Assembly: GCF_022095675.1 (NCBI RefSeq)
Contig: NZ_JAHYSG010000021.1
Span: forward strand, 62,001-126,000
Length of the DNA stretch: 64,000 bases
Direction: 5' to 3'
Source: Dactylosporangium sp. AC04546
GTDB lineage: Bacteria; Actinomycetota; Actinomycetes; Mycobacteriales; Micromonosporaceae
The notes under the pieces were generated by a model. That model was given only the letters and a program-made list of their open reading frames with translations. It did not search any database and was not told where the DNA came from. Below, in pieces: positions 50,843 through 59,547 of the stretch. Positions within the stretch are counted from its first letter, which is position 1, and the number at the start of each line of letters is the position of its first letter. A program made the translations under genes and the position numbers.

Positions 50843-51732
50843 AGCTCGCCCCAGAAGTCGGTGACCCGGTAGAAGCCGGTACTGAAGCCGATCTGGCGGG
50901 CGAGGTACGCCGCCTCCTGCGGGCAGTGCTCCGCGAGCGCCCCGGCGGTGCCGAGTGCCTGACGGGCGAGCTTCCCGGCGAGCCGGGTGACCTCGTCGCG
51001 GCCGGCGCCGAGCAGCAGCGCGTTGAGGTCGCCCCAGCCGACGTCGCGGTCGTAGGTGGCGAGGTCGTTGACGAGGCGCAGGACCCGCTGGACCTCGCGC
51101 CCGGCGGCGGTCAGCGCCGGCAGCCGGTCGAGGGCGCCCGGCTCGCCGGCGACGAGCCAGTGCGACACGTTGACCCAGGACGATCCGAAGTTGTCGGCGT
51201 TGTCGAGGTACGTGTCGAGGTCCGGCAGGGTCTGCGCGGACTTCCAGGCCCACTCGCGGCGCATCGCGTCGAGCATCCGGCGCAGCTCCTCGCGCCAGGC
51301 CGACTGGTGCGCGGCGAACGCCGGGGCGGCGGCGAGCTCGTCGCGGATGTCGGCGAGCAGCCGCGACAGGTCGTCGCCGGGCGCGGGCACGGCGCCGTCC
51401 GCGGCCGACAGGCAGCGCTCGACCACGCCGTCGACGTCCTCGGCGGCACGCGCGAGGTAGTCGATGCGCCAGTCGGCGGCGAAGACCCACAGCGCCGTCA
51501 GGTTGGCGGCGCGCAGCTGCTCGCGGGTGCACCACGGCGCGCCGAACGCGGTCGCCAGGGCGATCGTGCCGAACACCGCCGGGTCGAACGGGTTGGCCGG
51601 GAACAGCTCGGGATAGGCCGCGGCGACGGCACGCAGGTCGCGCTGCCCGCCGGCGGCCAGGCCGGAGACCCGGCCCTGCTCGGCGGCGGCGGCAAGCTCA
51701 CCGTCCATCGTGGACACAGGAACGACGGACAT
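50839..51732 (-). CDS. class I terpene synthase
   Basis: This 297-residue all-helical protein has the metal-binding NSE motif NDLATYDRD (N..T..D) and a degenerate first Asp motif AADWRID, as in some bacterial diterpene synthases. It would ionise the diphosphate made by the coupled class II cyclase. It is the first gene of a three-gene operon (synthase, cyclase, Nudix). No GGPP synthase is in the window. Confidence 0.78.
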   Translation of the reverse strand: MSVVPVSTMDGELAAAAEQGRVSGLAAGGQRDLRAVAAAYPELFPANPFDPAVFGTIALATAFGAPWCTREQLRAANLTALWVFAADWRIDYLARAAEDVDGVVERCLSAADGAVPAPGDDLSRLLADIRDELAAAPAFAAHQSAWREELRRMLDAMRREWAWKSAQTLPDLDTYLDNADNFGSSWVNVSHWLVAGEPGALDRLPALTAAGREVQRVLRLVNDLATYDRDVGWGDLNALLLGAGRDEVTRLAGKLARQALGTAGALAEHCPQEAAYLARQIGFSTGFYRVTDFWGEL

Positions 51733-51787
51733 GTGCCACCCCCACAGACCCGGGCATCGCGGCGCCCGGGCCGGTTCGCAACGTGCA

Positions 51788-51918
51788 TTTCGAAACCTGC
51801 ACGATCATCGCATCCGGGAGCGGTGACCGACCATCCCCACTATGATCCATATACATATTTACCGGGTATGTAACTTGTGGCAGACCGGTTGCCGTTCACG
51901 AAACATTCACCAGGTGAA
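51788..51918. promoter_or_regulatory. intergenic palindromes between terpene and GH43 genes
   Basis: The 310-base gap 51733-52042 is locally AT-rich and holds no gene. It holds TTTCGAAA (51788-51795, close to the LacI core), TACATA-N9-TATGTA (51852-51872) and TTCACCAGGTGAA (51906-51918). At least two divergent promoters are expected here. Confidence 0.45.
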
Positions 51919-52042
51919 GGCGCCGAAAGCATCGACGGGGCCCACTATACGACCTGCTGCGCCATTCGTGTGGCCGGGCCGGGCCGCACTGCCTGCGCGA
52001 CGACGGGCGGCTGCCGCTGGTGATCGCTGATAGCGTTCTCGT

Positions 52043-53467
52043 GTGACGCTGCCGGTCCTCCCCGGGTTTCACCCCGACCCGTCGATCTGCCGGGTCGGGG
52101 AGGACTACTTCCTGGCCAACTCGTCGTTCGAGTACCTGCCCGGGGTACCGATCTCCACCAGCCGCGACCTGCTGCACTGGCGCCGACTCGGCCACGCCCT
52201 CGACCGGCCCGGCCAGCTCCCGCCGCCCGCCGGCGCCGGCAGCGGCGGCATCTACGCCCCGACGCTGCGCCACCACGGCGGCCGGTTCTGGATGGTCACG
52301 ACCGACGTCGCCCGGTTCGACGCCGGCCACCTCATCGTGTGGGCGGAGGACCCGGCCGGCCCGTGGAGCGACCCGGTCTTCACGACGGGCGCGGTCGGCA
52401 TCGACCCCGACCTCACCTGGACCGCCGCCGGCGAGTGCTACCTGACGTGGTGCGGCGAGGGCATCCGGCAGGCCCGCGTCGACCCGTCGACCGGCGCGCT
52501 GCTCTCGGCGCCGGAGCGGCTCTGGAGCGGCACCGGGCTCGCCTATCCGGAGGGCCCGCACCTGTACCAGCGCGGCGACTGGTGGTACCTGGTGATCGCC
52601 GAGGGCGGCACGGAGCGCGGCCACGCCGTGTCGGTCGCCCGCTCCCGGCACGTCTCGGGGCCGTTCGAGCCGCACCCGGGCAACCCGATCCTCACCCACC
52701 GCAGCACGACGCACCCGGTCCAGAACACGGGCCACGCGGACCTCGTCGAGCTCCCCGACGGCTCCTGGGCCATGGTGTACCTCGGCGTCCGCCCGCGCGG
52801 CGGCACCCCGATGTTCCACGTCAACGGCCGCGAGACGTTCCTGGCCGGCGTCCGGTGGGACGACGACTGGCCGTCCGTGGACGAGTCCCGCTTCGACGTC
52901 CCGCCGGTGCCGACGGCCTTCGAGGACGACTTCCCGGCGCTGGACCCGCGCTGGATCGCCCTGGGCGACCATCCGTCGGCGTTCGCGTCGGTGGGCGACG
53001 GTCTCACACTGGCGGCGGGGGAGGGCTTCCTGGGCGTCCGCGCGGCCGACCCGTGGTGGCAGGCATCGGCGGCCGTCGAGTCGCCGTCGGCCCGCCTCGC
53101 GCTGCGTCTCGACGCCCGCCACCACGTCAGCGTCGCGCTGTCGGACGGCGTACTGACGGCGTCGGCGACGGTGGGTCAGCTGACCCAGGTCCTGGCGACG
53201 GCACCTGCCTCATCGCCGGTGACCCTGGCCGTCCGTACGGTGCCGCCGCCCGACGGCCTCGGCCCCCTCGCGCCGCCGGACATGATCGAGCTTGGCCACC
53301 TCACCGCCGACGGCTTCGTGACACTGGCGTCGTTCGACGGCCGCTACCTGTCCACGGAGGTGGCGGGCGGCTTCACCGGCCGCGTGATCGGCCTCGACCG
53401 CCTGCCGGCGCCGACGACGGTGCGCCGCTTCACGTACGTGGCGGAGCAGTACTCTCGCGGACGATGA
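52043..53467 (+). CDS. GH43 beta-xylosidase/arabinofuranosidase-like, cytoplasmic
   Basis: This 474-residue protein starts directly with the propeller: PVLPGFHPDPSICRVGEDYFLANSSFEYLPG (catalytic Asp12 region), GIDPDLTW and YPEGPHLYQRGDWWYLV (general acid Glu). A C-terminal beta-sandwich of the XynB type follows. No signal peptide, so it cleaves imported xylo- or arabino-oligosaccharides. It has a GTG start. It converges with, and overlaps by 38 bases, the LacI repressor gene. Confidence 0.87.
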   Translation: MTLPVLPGFHPDPSICRVGEDYFLANSSFEYLPGVPISTSRDLLHWRRLGHALDRPGQLPPPAGAGSGGIYAPTLRHHGGRFWMVTTDVARFDAGHLIVWAEDPAGPWSDPVFTTGAVGIDPDLTWTAAGECYLTWCGEGIRQARVDPSTGALLSAPERLWSGTGLAYPEGPHLYQRGDWWYLVIAEGGTERGHAVSVARSRHVSGPFEPHPGNPILTHRSTTHPVQNTGHADLVELPDGSWAMVYLGVRPRGGTPMFHVNGRETFLAGVRWDDDWPSVDESRFDVPPVPTAFEDDFPALDPRWIALGDHPSAFASVGDGLTLAAGEGFLGVRAADPWWQASAAVESPSARLALRLDARHHVSVALSDGVLTASATVGQLTQVLATAPASSPVTLAVRTVPPPDGLGPLAPPDMIELGHLTADGFVTLASFDGRYLSTEVAGGFTGRVIGLDRLPAPTTVRRFTYVAEQYSRGR

Positions 53468-54452
53468 GGTCCGTCGCCAGCTCGATGCGGGGGGACTCGA
53501 TGCGCTCGCCGTTGACGATGCGCAGGAGCGTGCGGGCCGCCGCCACGCCCATCTCGTGCAGCGGCTGGCGGACCGTGGTCAGCGGCGGCGCGGTCCACTC
53601 GGCGAAGTTCAGGTCGTCGAAGCCGACCACGCTCACGTCGCCCGGGATCGTCAGGCCGGCCCGGCGGACCGCCTCGTAGACGCCCGTCGCCTGCTGGTCG
53701 CTGCCGGCGAAGATGGCCGTCGGCGGCTCCGGCAGGGCCAGCAGGGCCTGCGCCGCGAGGAGCCCGCCGTCGTGGTGAAAGTTTCCGTACCGCACGAGCT
53801 GCCGGTCCACCGCCAGCCCGGCCGACTCCAGCGCCGCCCGGAAGCCGGCGATGCGGGCCCGCGTGCACTGGAACTGCTCGTGGCCGCCGATCGCCGCGAT
53901 CCGCTGGTGGCCCAGGTTGACCAGGTGCTCCGCCGCCGCGTACCCGCCGGCGAAGTTGGTGGCGCCGATCGACGGGGTGCCCGGCGGAGGCTGGTTGACC
54001 GCGTCGATGATGACGAACGGCAGGTTGCGCCGGCGCAGTTCGTCGTGCTGCTGCTCGGCCAGCTCCGACAGGACCAGGATCGCGCCCTCCGAGCCCCGGG
54101 CGAGCAGTGACTCCACCCAGCGCCGGGTCAGCGACTGTCGATTGTGGACGGCCGAGACGACCAGGCCGAGGCCGGCCGCCTCGACGACCTCCTCGACGCC
54201 GGTGAGGATCGACAGGCCCCACACGCTGTCCAGCTCGTTGATCACCAGGTCGACCAGCTCGTTGCGCCGGCGCCGGCCGTTGCGGGCCGCCCGGGGGCGC
54301 TGGTAGCCACGCTCGGCGAGCAGCCGCTCGACCACCTGGCGGGTCTTCGCCGACACGTCCGTGTGCCCGTTGAGCACTTTCGACACGGTCGAAACCGCGA
54401 CCCTCGCCTCGTTCGCGATGTCGCGCATCGTCGGCTTGTCGCTCGTCGTCAT
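53430..54452 (-). CDS. LacI family transcriptional repressor
   Basis: This 340-residue protein has the N-terminal helix-turn-helix TMRDIANEARVAVSTVSKVLNG with hinge helix, and a periplasmic-binding-type sugar domain (AAEHLVNLGHQRIAAIGG; AIFAGSDQQATGVYEA; VSVVGFDDLNFAEWTAPPLTTVRQP). It diverges from the sugar ABC importer operon. A GTTTTCGAAAC-type operator 15 bases before its ATG suggests autoregulation. The same core precedes the GH26 and lectin genes, so those are likely distant targets. Confidence 0.9.
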   Translation of the reverse strand: MTTSDKPTMRDIANEARVAVSTVSKVLNGHTDVSAKTRQVVERLLAERGYQRPRAARNGRRRRNELVDLVINELDSVWGLSILTGVEEVVEAAGLGLVVSAVHNRQSLTRRWVESLLARGSEGAILVLSELAEQQHDELRRRNLPFVIIDAVNQPPPGTPSIGATNFAGGYAAAEHLVNLGHQRIAAIGGHEQFQCTRARIAGFRAALESAGLAVDRQLVRYGNFHHDGGLLAAQALLALPEPPTAIFAGSDQQATGVYEAVRRAGLTIPGDVSVVGFDDLNFAEWTAPPLTTVRQPLHEMGVAAARTLLRIVNGERIESPRIELATDLIVRESTAPPRT

Positions 54453-54466
54453 GAACCACCCGGCTT

Positions 54467-54477
54467 GTTTCGAAAAC
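54467..54477. promoter_or_regulatory. LacI operator core GTTTCGAAAAC (autoregulatory)
   Basis: It is the same 11-bp core as at 23042 and 63093, in the opposite orientation, directly upstream of the repressor start. Confidence 0.65.
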
Positions 54478-54543
54478 GGTTGCCCGACCACCATCGGGTG
54501 CCTTGTGATCGGCACGGTACACCCCACACCCCATCTTCCGAAA

Positions 54544-54567
54544 CATTTCCCGAAATAGCGGGAAATG
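54544..54567. promoter_or_regulatory. 9-bp inverted repeat before the sugar importer operon
   Basis: CATTTCCCG and CGGGAAATG are perfect arms around a 6-base spacer, 36 bases before the binding-protein start. It may be a second regulator's site. Confidence 0.55.
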
Positions 54568-54602
54568 CGGTGAAGTGCGCCCATGGAAGGACGGTACGGC
54601 GC

Positions 54603-55910
54603 ATGCGCGGTTCAGCGCGGCTACGCCGAGGTATCGCCGGAATACTCACCATCACCGCCGTCGGTCTCGCCGCCGCCTGTGGCAGCTCCGGCCCGGGCAC
54701 CGGCAAGGACGGCGCCGGCGTGCAGGTCTGGGCGCTGCAGGATGCGGCGGTCAACCCGATCGCGACGGCCAGCATCGACGCCTTCAACAAGGCCAGCGGC
54801 AACAAGGTGGAGCTCGTCACCTACGTCAACGACGCGTACAAGCAGAAGCTCCAGGTCGCCATGGGCTCGCCCCAGGCGCCCGACGTGTTCTTCAACTGGG
54901 GCGGCGGCAACCTCGCCGAGTTCGTCAAGGCCGGCCAGGTCGAGCCGCTCGACGACCTGCTCGTCAAGAACCCCCAGCTCAAGGAGAAGTTCCTGCCCAG
55001 CGTGATGGACGTGGGCAAGGTCGACGGCAAGCAGTACGGCCTGCCGATGCTCGGCGTGCTGCCGGTCGTGCTCTTCTACAACAAGGACGTCTTCGCGGCC
55101 GCCGGCGCACAGCCGCCGAAGACCTACGCCGACCTGCTCGCGCTGGTCGACACGTTCAAGGCCAAGGGTGTCACGCCGATCGCGCTCGCCGGCTCGCAGG
55201 GCTGGACCGAGCTCATGTGGCTGGAGTACCTCCTCGACCGCATCGGCGGCGCGGACAAGTTCCAGGCGATCGCGGCCGGCAAGCCCGGCGCCTGGGCCGA
55301 CCCCGCCGTCGTCAAGGCCCTCACCGAGATCCAGGCCCTGGCCAAGAAAGGCGCGTTCGGCTCGAACTTCGCCTCGGTGAACTACGACAACCAGGGCGCG
55401 TCGAAGCTGCTCGCCACCGGCAAGGCCGCGATGCACCTCATGGGCACCTGGGACTTCTCCGTGCAGAAGGAGGCCAACGCCGCCTTCATCACCGAGGGCA
55501 AGCTCGGCTACGTCGCGTTCCCCGCCTACGCGGGCGGCGCCGGCGACCCGAAGGCCATCGTCGGCAACCCGAGCAACTACTACTCGGTGAACGCCGCGTC
55601 GAAGAACAAGACGGTCGCCGCCGACTTCCTCGCGCAGTCGCTGGTCTCCGACGCGTACATCAGCGGCCTGATCGACGCCGGCCAGGTCCCGGCGGTCAAG
55701 GGCGCCGGCGACATCCTCAAGAGCAAGCCGAACGCCGAGTTCACCGGCTTCACCTACGACCTCGTCGCCGGCGCGCCCACCTTCACCCAGTCCTGGGACC
55801 AGGCGCTGTCGCCGTCGGTCAGCGCCGAGCTGCTGACGAACCTGCAGAAGCTGTTCCTCGGCGACATCACCCCCGACGCGTTCGCGGCCGCCATGGCCAA
55901 GGCGAAATGA
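54603..55910 (+). CDS. sugar ABC transporter substrate-binding lipoprotein
   Basis: This 435-residue family 1 extracellular solute-binding protein has a lipobox ending LAAAC, then VQVWALQDAAVNPIATASIDAFNKASG, APDVFFNWGGGNLAEFVKAGQVEPLDD and YGLPMLGVLPVVLFYNKDVF. It captures oligosaccharides at the cell surface. It is the first gene of the importer operon, with GGAAGGA upstream, and its stop overlaps the first permease gene. No ATPase is encoded nearby, as is usual where a shared MsiK-type ATPase is used. Confidence 0.9.
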   Translation: MRGSARLRRGIAGILTITAVGLAAACGSSGPGTGKDGAGVQVWALQDAAVNPIATASIDAFNKASGNKVELVTYVNDAYKQKLQVAMGSPQAPDVFFNWGGGNLAEFVKAGQVEPLDDLLVKNPQLKEKFLPSVMDVGKVDGKQYGLPMLGVLPVVLFYNKDVFAAAGAQPPKTYADLLALVDTFKAKGVTPIALAGSQGWTELMWLEYLLDRIGGADKFQAIAAGKPGAWADPAVVKALTEIQALAKKGAFGSNFASVNYDNQGASKLLATGKAAMHLMGTWDFSVQKEANAAFITEGKLGYVAFPAYAGGAGDPKAIVGNPSNYYSVNAASKNKTVAADFLAQSLVSDAYISGLIDAGQVPAVKGAGDILKSKPNAEFTGFTYDLVAGAPTFTQSWDQALSPSVSAELLTNLQKLFLGDITPDAFAAAMAKAK

Positions 55911-56797
55911 CGACGTCACGAGCAGCGGCGCGGCCCGGAGTCATCTGGGCCGCGCCCGCGGTCACGTTCTTCGTCGCGTTCGGCATCCTGCCGGTCGTCG
56001 CGGTCGTCGGGCTCAGCTTCACCGAGTGGAACGGCCTCGGCGACCCGCTGTGGGCGGGCCTGTCGAACTGGCGGTCGCTGGCCGACGACGCCGACCTCGG
56101 CGGGGCGTTCGGCCGGACGCTGCTGCTGACCGTGGTGTCGTGGCTGGTGCAGACCCCGCTCGCGCTGCTCGTCGGCGTCTGGGCGGCCGGGCCGCAGCGC
56201 AGCCGCGCGGTGCTCTCCACGCTGTTCTTCCTGCCGCTGCTGCTGTCCACCGCGGCGATCTCGCTGACGTTCGTGTCGCTGCTCGACCCGAACTTCGGGC
56301 TCGCCGCCGAGTACGGGAAGTACCTCGGCGTCCCGGACGGGAACTTCCTCGGGTCGCCGGACCGGGCGCTGTACGTGATCGCGTTCGTCATCGCCTGGCA
56401 GTTCGTCCCGTTCCACACGCTGCTCTACCAGTCGGCGACGCGGCAGATCCCGGCGTCGCTGTACGAGGCGGCGGCGATCGACGGCGCGACCGGGGTGCGG
56501 CAGTTCCTCTCGATCACGCTGCCGCAGCTGCGCAACACGATCGTCGCCTCGTCGGTGCTCATGCTGGTCGGCTCGCTCACCTACTTCGAGATGATCCTGC
56601 TGATGACCAACGGCGGCCCGGGCACGGCCACCCGCGTCCTGCCGCTGCACATGTACATCAAGGGCTTCGTCGGCTTCGACATGGGCTACGCCAGCGCCCT
56701 CGCGGTCCTGCTCGTCCTCGCCGGCACCGCGCTGTCGATCGTCGTCGTCCGCTCCACCGGCTACCACCGGATGACCAGCGACCGGGAGGGCGCATGA
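55907..56797 (+). CDS. sugar ABC transporter permease 1
   Basis: This 296-residue protein has six membrane helices and the EAA loop YEAAAIDGATGVRQFLSITLPQL that docks the ATPase. MalF/LacF-type. ATGA overlaps at both ends tie it to the binding protein and the second permease. Confidence 0.9.
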   Translation: MTTSRAAARPGVIWAAPAVTFFVAFGILPVVAVVGLSFTEWNGLGDPLWAGLSNWRSLADDADLGGAFGRTLLLTVVSWLVQTPLALLVGVWAAGPQRSRAVLSTLFFLPLLLSTAAISLTFVSLLDPNFGLAAEYGKYLGVPDGNFLGSPDRALYVIAFVIAWQFVPFHTLLYQSATRQIPASLYEAAAIDGATGVRQFLSITLPQLRNTIVASSVLMLVGSLTYFEMILLMTNGGPGTATRVLPLHMYIKGFVGFDMGYASALAVLLVLAGTALSIVVVRSTGYHRMTSDREGA

Positions 56798-57681
56798 GCG
56801 TGACACTGGACCGCCCTCGGGTACGCACCACCCGGCCCGCCGGCCCCGTCTCGCCGGCGCGCCGGTCGCGCCGCCCCAACATCCCGGCCGCGATCGCCGC
56901 GGCGATCTGGCTCGCGATCGTCGCCGTGCCGATCTACTACGTGGTCGTCACCGGGTTCCGGTCGCAGGACGAGTACATCGCCCAGGGGCCGCTGGACCTG
57001 CCGCGCAGCCCCACGCTCGACAACTTCACGGCGCTGTTCGACCTGGGGTTCACCACGTTCCTGCTCAACAGCGTCCTGGTCGCGGCCGGGACGATCGCGT
57101 TGGTGCTCGTCGTCGCGCTGCCCGCGGCGTACGCCATCGTCCGCAACCCGAGCCGGCTGCTGCGGACCGCGTTCAACGTGTTCCTGCTCGGCCTCGCCGT
57201 GCCCGCGCAGGCGGTGATCGTGCCGGTCTACCTCATCATCACCCGCCTCCGGCTGTACGACACGCTGCTCGCGGTCGTCCTGCCCACCGCCGCGTTCTCG
57301 CTGCCGATCGCGATCGTCGTACTCACCAGCACGCTGCGGGACATCCCGGGCGAGCTCTACGAGGCGATGACCGTCGACGGCGCCACCCCGCGGCGCATCT
57401 TCAGCCAGCTGGTGCTGCCGCTGGCCCGCCCGGGCCTGGTCAGCGTCGGCATCTTCGTCGGCCTCGGCGCGTGGAACGGGTTCCTCTTCCCGCTGGTGCT
57501 GACCCAGAGCCAGGAGCAGCGGGTGCTGCCGCTCGGGCTGTGGAACTTCCAGAACCAGTACGGCACGAACGTGCCCGGCCTCATGGCGGCCGTGGTGCTC
57601 TCCGCGCTGCCGGTCCTGACGCTGTACCTCTTCGGCCGCCGCCACCTGCTCAGCGGGCTCGCGGCGGGCTTCGGCAAGTAG
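56794..57681 (+). CDS. sugar ABC transporter permease 2
   Basis: This 295-residue MalG/LacG-type permease has the EAA loop YEAMTVDGATPRRIFSQLVLPLARPG. It pairs with permease 1 and is followed after 22 bases by a cytoplasmic GH43 enzyme that likely cleaves the imported sugar. Confidence 0.9.
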   Translation: MSVTLDRPRVRTTRPAGPVSPARRSRRPNIPAAIAAAIWLAIVAVPIYYVVVTGFRSQDEYIAQGPLDLPRSPTLDNFTALFDLGFTTFLLNSVLVAAGTIALVLVVALPAAYAIVRNPSRLLRTAFNVFLLGLAVPAQAVIVPVYLIITRLRLYDTLLAVVLPTAAFSLPIAIVVLTSTLRDIPGELYEAMTVDGATPRRIFSQLVLPLARPGLVSVGIFVGLGAWNGFLFPLVLTQSQEQRVLPLGLWNFQNQYGTNVPGLMAAVVLSALPVLTLYLFGRRHLLSGLAAGFGK

Positions 57682-57703
57682 CCCAACTCACGAGGGATTG
57701 TTC

Positions 57704-59260
57704 ATGACGCCCGGCACCATCCGAAACCCGGTCCTGCCCGGGTTCCACCCGGACCCGTCGATCCTGCGGGTCGGCGACGACTACTACCTCGCCACGTCCA
57801 CCTTCGAGTGGTATCCGGGCGTGCGCATCCACCACTCCAGGGACCTGGTGCACTGGCGGCCGGTCGGCGGCGCGCTCGCCGATACCCGCCTGCTCGACCT
57901 GACCGGCGTGCCGGACTCGGGCGGCGTCTGGGCCCCGTGCCTGTCCTATGTGGGCGGCCTGTTCCACCTCGTCTACACCGACGTCAAGTCCTACGGCGGC
58001 TTCTGGGACACGCCGAACTCCGTGGTGACGGCGTCCTCGGTCGAGGGGCCGTGGTCCGACCCGGTGCCGCTGCACGCGCAGGGCTTCGACCCGTCGCTGT
58101 TCCACGACGTCGACGGCCGGAGCTGGCTCGTCTCCAACCGCACCGACTGGCGCCCGGGCCGCCCCTGGGCCAACGGGATCATCATCCAGGAGTACGACCG
58201 GAACGCCCGCCAGCTCGTCGGCGAGCCGGTGACCGTGTACACCGGCACCCCGGCCGGCATGACCGAGGGCCCGCACCTGTACCGCCGCGACGGCTGGTAC
58301 TACCTGGTCACCGCCGAGGGCGGCACCGACTGGTTCCACCAGGTGACGGTCGCCCGCTCGCGGGACATCCTCGGCCCGTACGAGACCGACCCCGGCACGC
58401 CGCTGGTGACCTCGGTCCACCGCCCCGACCTGGCGCTGCAGAAGGCCGGGCACGGCAGCCTGGTGGAGACGCCGGCGGGGGAGTGGTACCTGGCCCACCT
58501 GGCCGGCCGCCCGCTGACCCCGCGCGGCCGCTGCGTCCTGGGCCGCGAGACGGCGCTGCAGCGGGTGACGTGGACGGACGACGGCTGGCCCCGGGTCGAG
58601 GGCGGCGTGCCGCACGACGTGGTGAGCGGCCCCGACCTGCCGGCCCACCCGTGGCCGTCCGCGCCGGAGACCGACGACTTCACCGCTGCCTCGCTGGGCC
58701 CCGACTGGAGCACCCTGCGCCGCCCGTTCAGCGCGTCGTGGGCGTCGACGGGCGGTGGCCGCCTGCGCGTCCACGGCGGCCGCTCGCCGGGCGCCCAGTC
58801 GGGCGAGAGCATGGTCGCCCGCCGGGTCCAGCACCACCGGGCGACGTTCGAGGCGACGGTACTGTTCGAGCCGCGCCACTTCCAGCAGATGGCCGGTCTC
58901 ACGGCGTACTACAACAGCCGCAACTGGTACTTCCTGCGGGTAGGCTTCGACGAGCGCCAGGGTGTGGTGGTCGACGTGCTGTCGTCGGACCGCGGCCGGG
59001 TGACGATGCACCGCCCGGCGGTCCCGGTGGACGGCCCGGTCCGGCTCCGCTTCGACCTGGAGGAGGACGTGCTGCGCGCCTCCTGCGGCAGCACGGAGTG
59101 GGGCCCGTTCGACGCGACGATCCTGTCGGACGAGTACGCCCGCGAGCACGACTCGGCGTGGGGCTTCACGGGCGCCTTCTTCGGCCTGTGGGTGCAGGAC
59201 CTGACGGGCGGCGGCCTGCCGGCCGACTTCACCGCGGCGACGTACAAGCCCCAGCTCTGA
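57704..59260 (+). CDS. GH43 beta-xylosidase-like enzyme, cytoplasmic
   Basis: This 518-residue protein has a GH43 propeller (NPVLPGFHPDPSILRVGDDYYLATSTFEWYPG with Asp17; GFDPSLFHD; MTEGPHLYRRDGWYYLV) and a C-terminal XynB-type beta-sandwich (HFQQMAGLTAYYNSRNWYFLRVG). It is about the length of xylan 1,4-beta-xylosidases. The start at 57704 has GAGGG seven bases before it. It is the last gene of the importer operon and likely hydrolyses the imported xylo-oligosaccharides. Confidence 0.88.
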   Translation: MTPGTIRNPVLPGFHPDPSILRVGDDYYLATSTFEWYPGVRIHHSRDLVHWRPVGGALADTRLLDLTGVPDSGGVWAPCLSYVGGLFHLVYTDVKSYGGFWDTPNSVVTASSVEGPWSDPVPLHAQGFDPSLFHDVDGRSWLVSNRTDWRPGRPWANGIIIQEYDRNARQLVGEPVTVYTGTPAGMTEGPHLYRRDGWYYLVTAEGGTDWFHQVTVARSRDILGPYETDPGTPLVTSVHRPDLALQKAGHGSLVETPAGEWYLAHLAGRPLTPRGRCVLGRETALQRVTWTDDGWPRVEGGVPHDVVSGPDLPAHPWPSAPETDDFTAASLGPDWSTLRRPFSASWASTGGGRLRVHGGRSPGAQSGESMVARRVQHHRATFEATVLFEPRHFQQMAGLTAYYNSRNWYFLRVGFDERQGVVVDVLSSDRGRVTMHRPAVPVDGPVRLRFDLEEDVLRASCGSTEWGPFDATILSDEYAREHDSAWGFTGAFFGLWVQDLTGGGLPADFTAATYKPQL

Positions 59261-59280
59261 GGCCCCACACGCGGCCGGCC

Positions 59281-59336
59281 CATGATCAAGGGAACAATGT
59301 GGCTGCCATGGCAGCCAGATGTTTCCCTGGATCATG
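59281..59336. repeat. 56-bp palindromic intergenic repeat, copy B
   Basis: It has CATGATC...GATCATG ends and the perfect centre GGCTGCCATGGCAGCC. The outer flanks are GGCCGGCC on both sides. It lies just after the GH43 stop. Confidence 0.8.
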
Positions 59337-59389
59337 AGGCCGGCCGGTCGGGGCGCGGGCCGCCGTGCGACGTTGGGCGATCTACCCCT

Positions 59390-59428
59390 CCAAGATCGCG
59401 GCCCACGGCACGGAGCCGCCGATCTTGG
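59390..59428. repeat. hairpin CCAAGATCG...CGATCTTGG
   Basis: Perfect 9-bp arms with further internal pairing. It directly follows a 22-base motif (59365-59386) that recurs at 61066-61087 with two changes. Confidence 0.6.
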
Positions 59429-59480
59429 GTTGCCGTGGGGCCCCAGCGGGAGCACCGTCGCCAACACCGCGGAGTTGCGC

Positions 59481-59533
59481 CATGATCGATGGCACGTTCC
59501 GGCTGTCATAGCAGCCAAACGGCGCCATCGATC
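59481..59533. repeat. 56-bp palindromic repeat, copy C (interrupted by the IS110 element)
   Basis: The left arm CATGATCGATGGC is intact, but the right arm stops at GCCATCGATC (59524-59533). The missing ATG is found at 61046-61048 on the far side of the transposon. Confidence 0.85.
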
Positions 59534-59547
59534 TGTGAGTGTGTTTG

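Noticed and set aside
54603..57681. Missing ATP-binding protein taken as a broken transporter
   Set aside because: Family CUT1 sugar importers of actinomycetes commonly share one distant MsiK-type ATPase, so absence here is normal.
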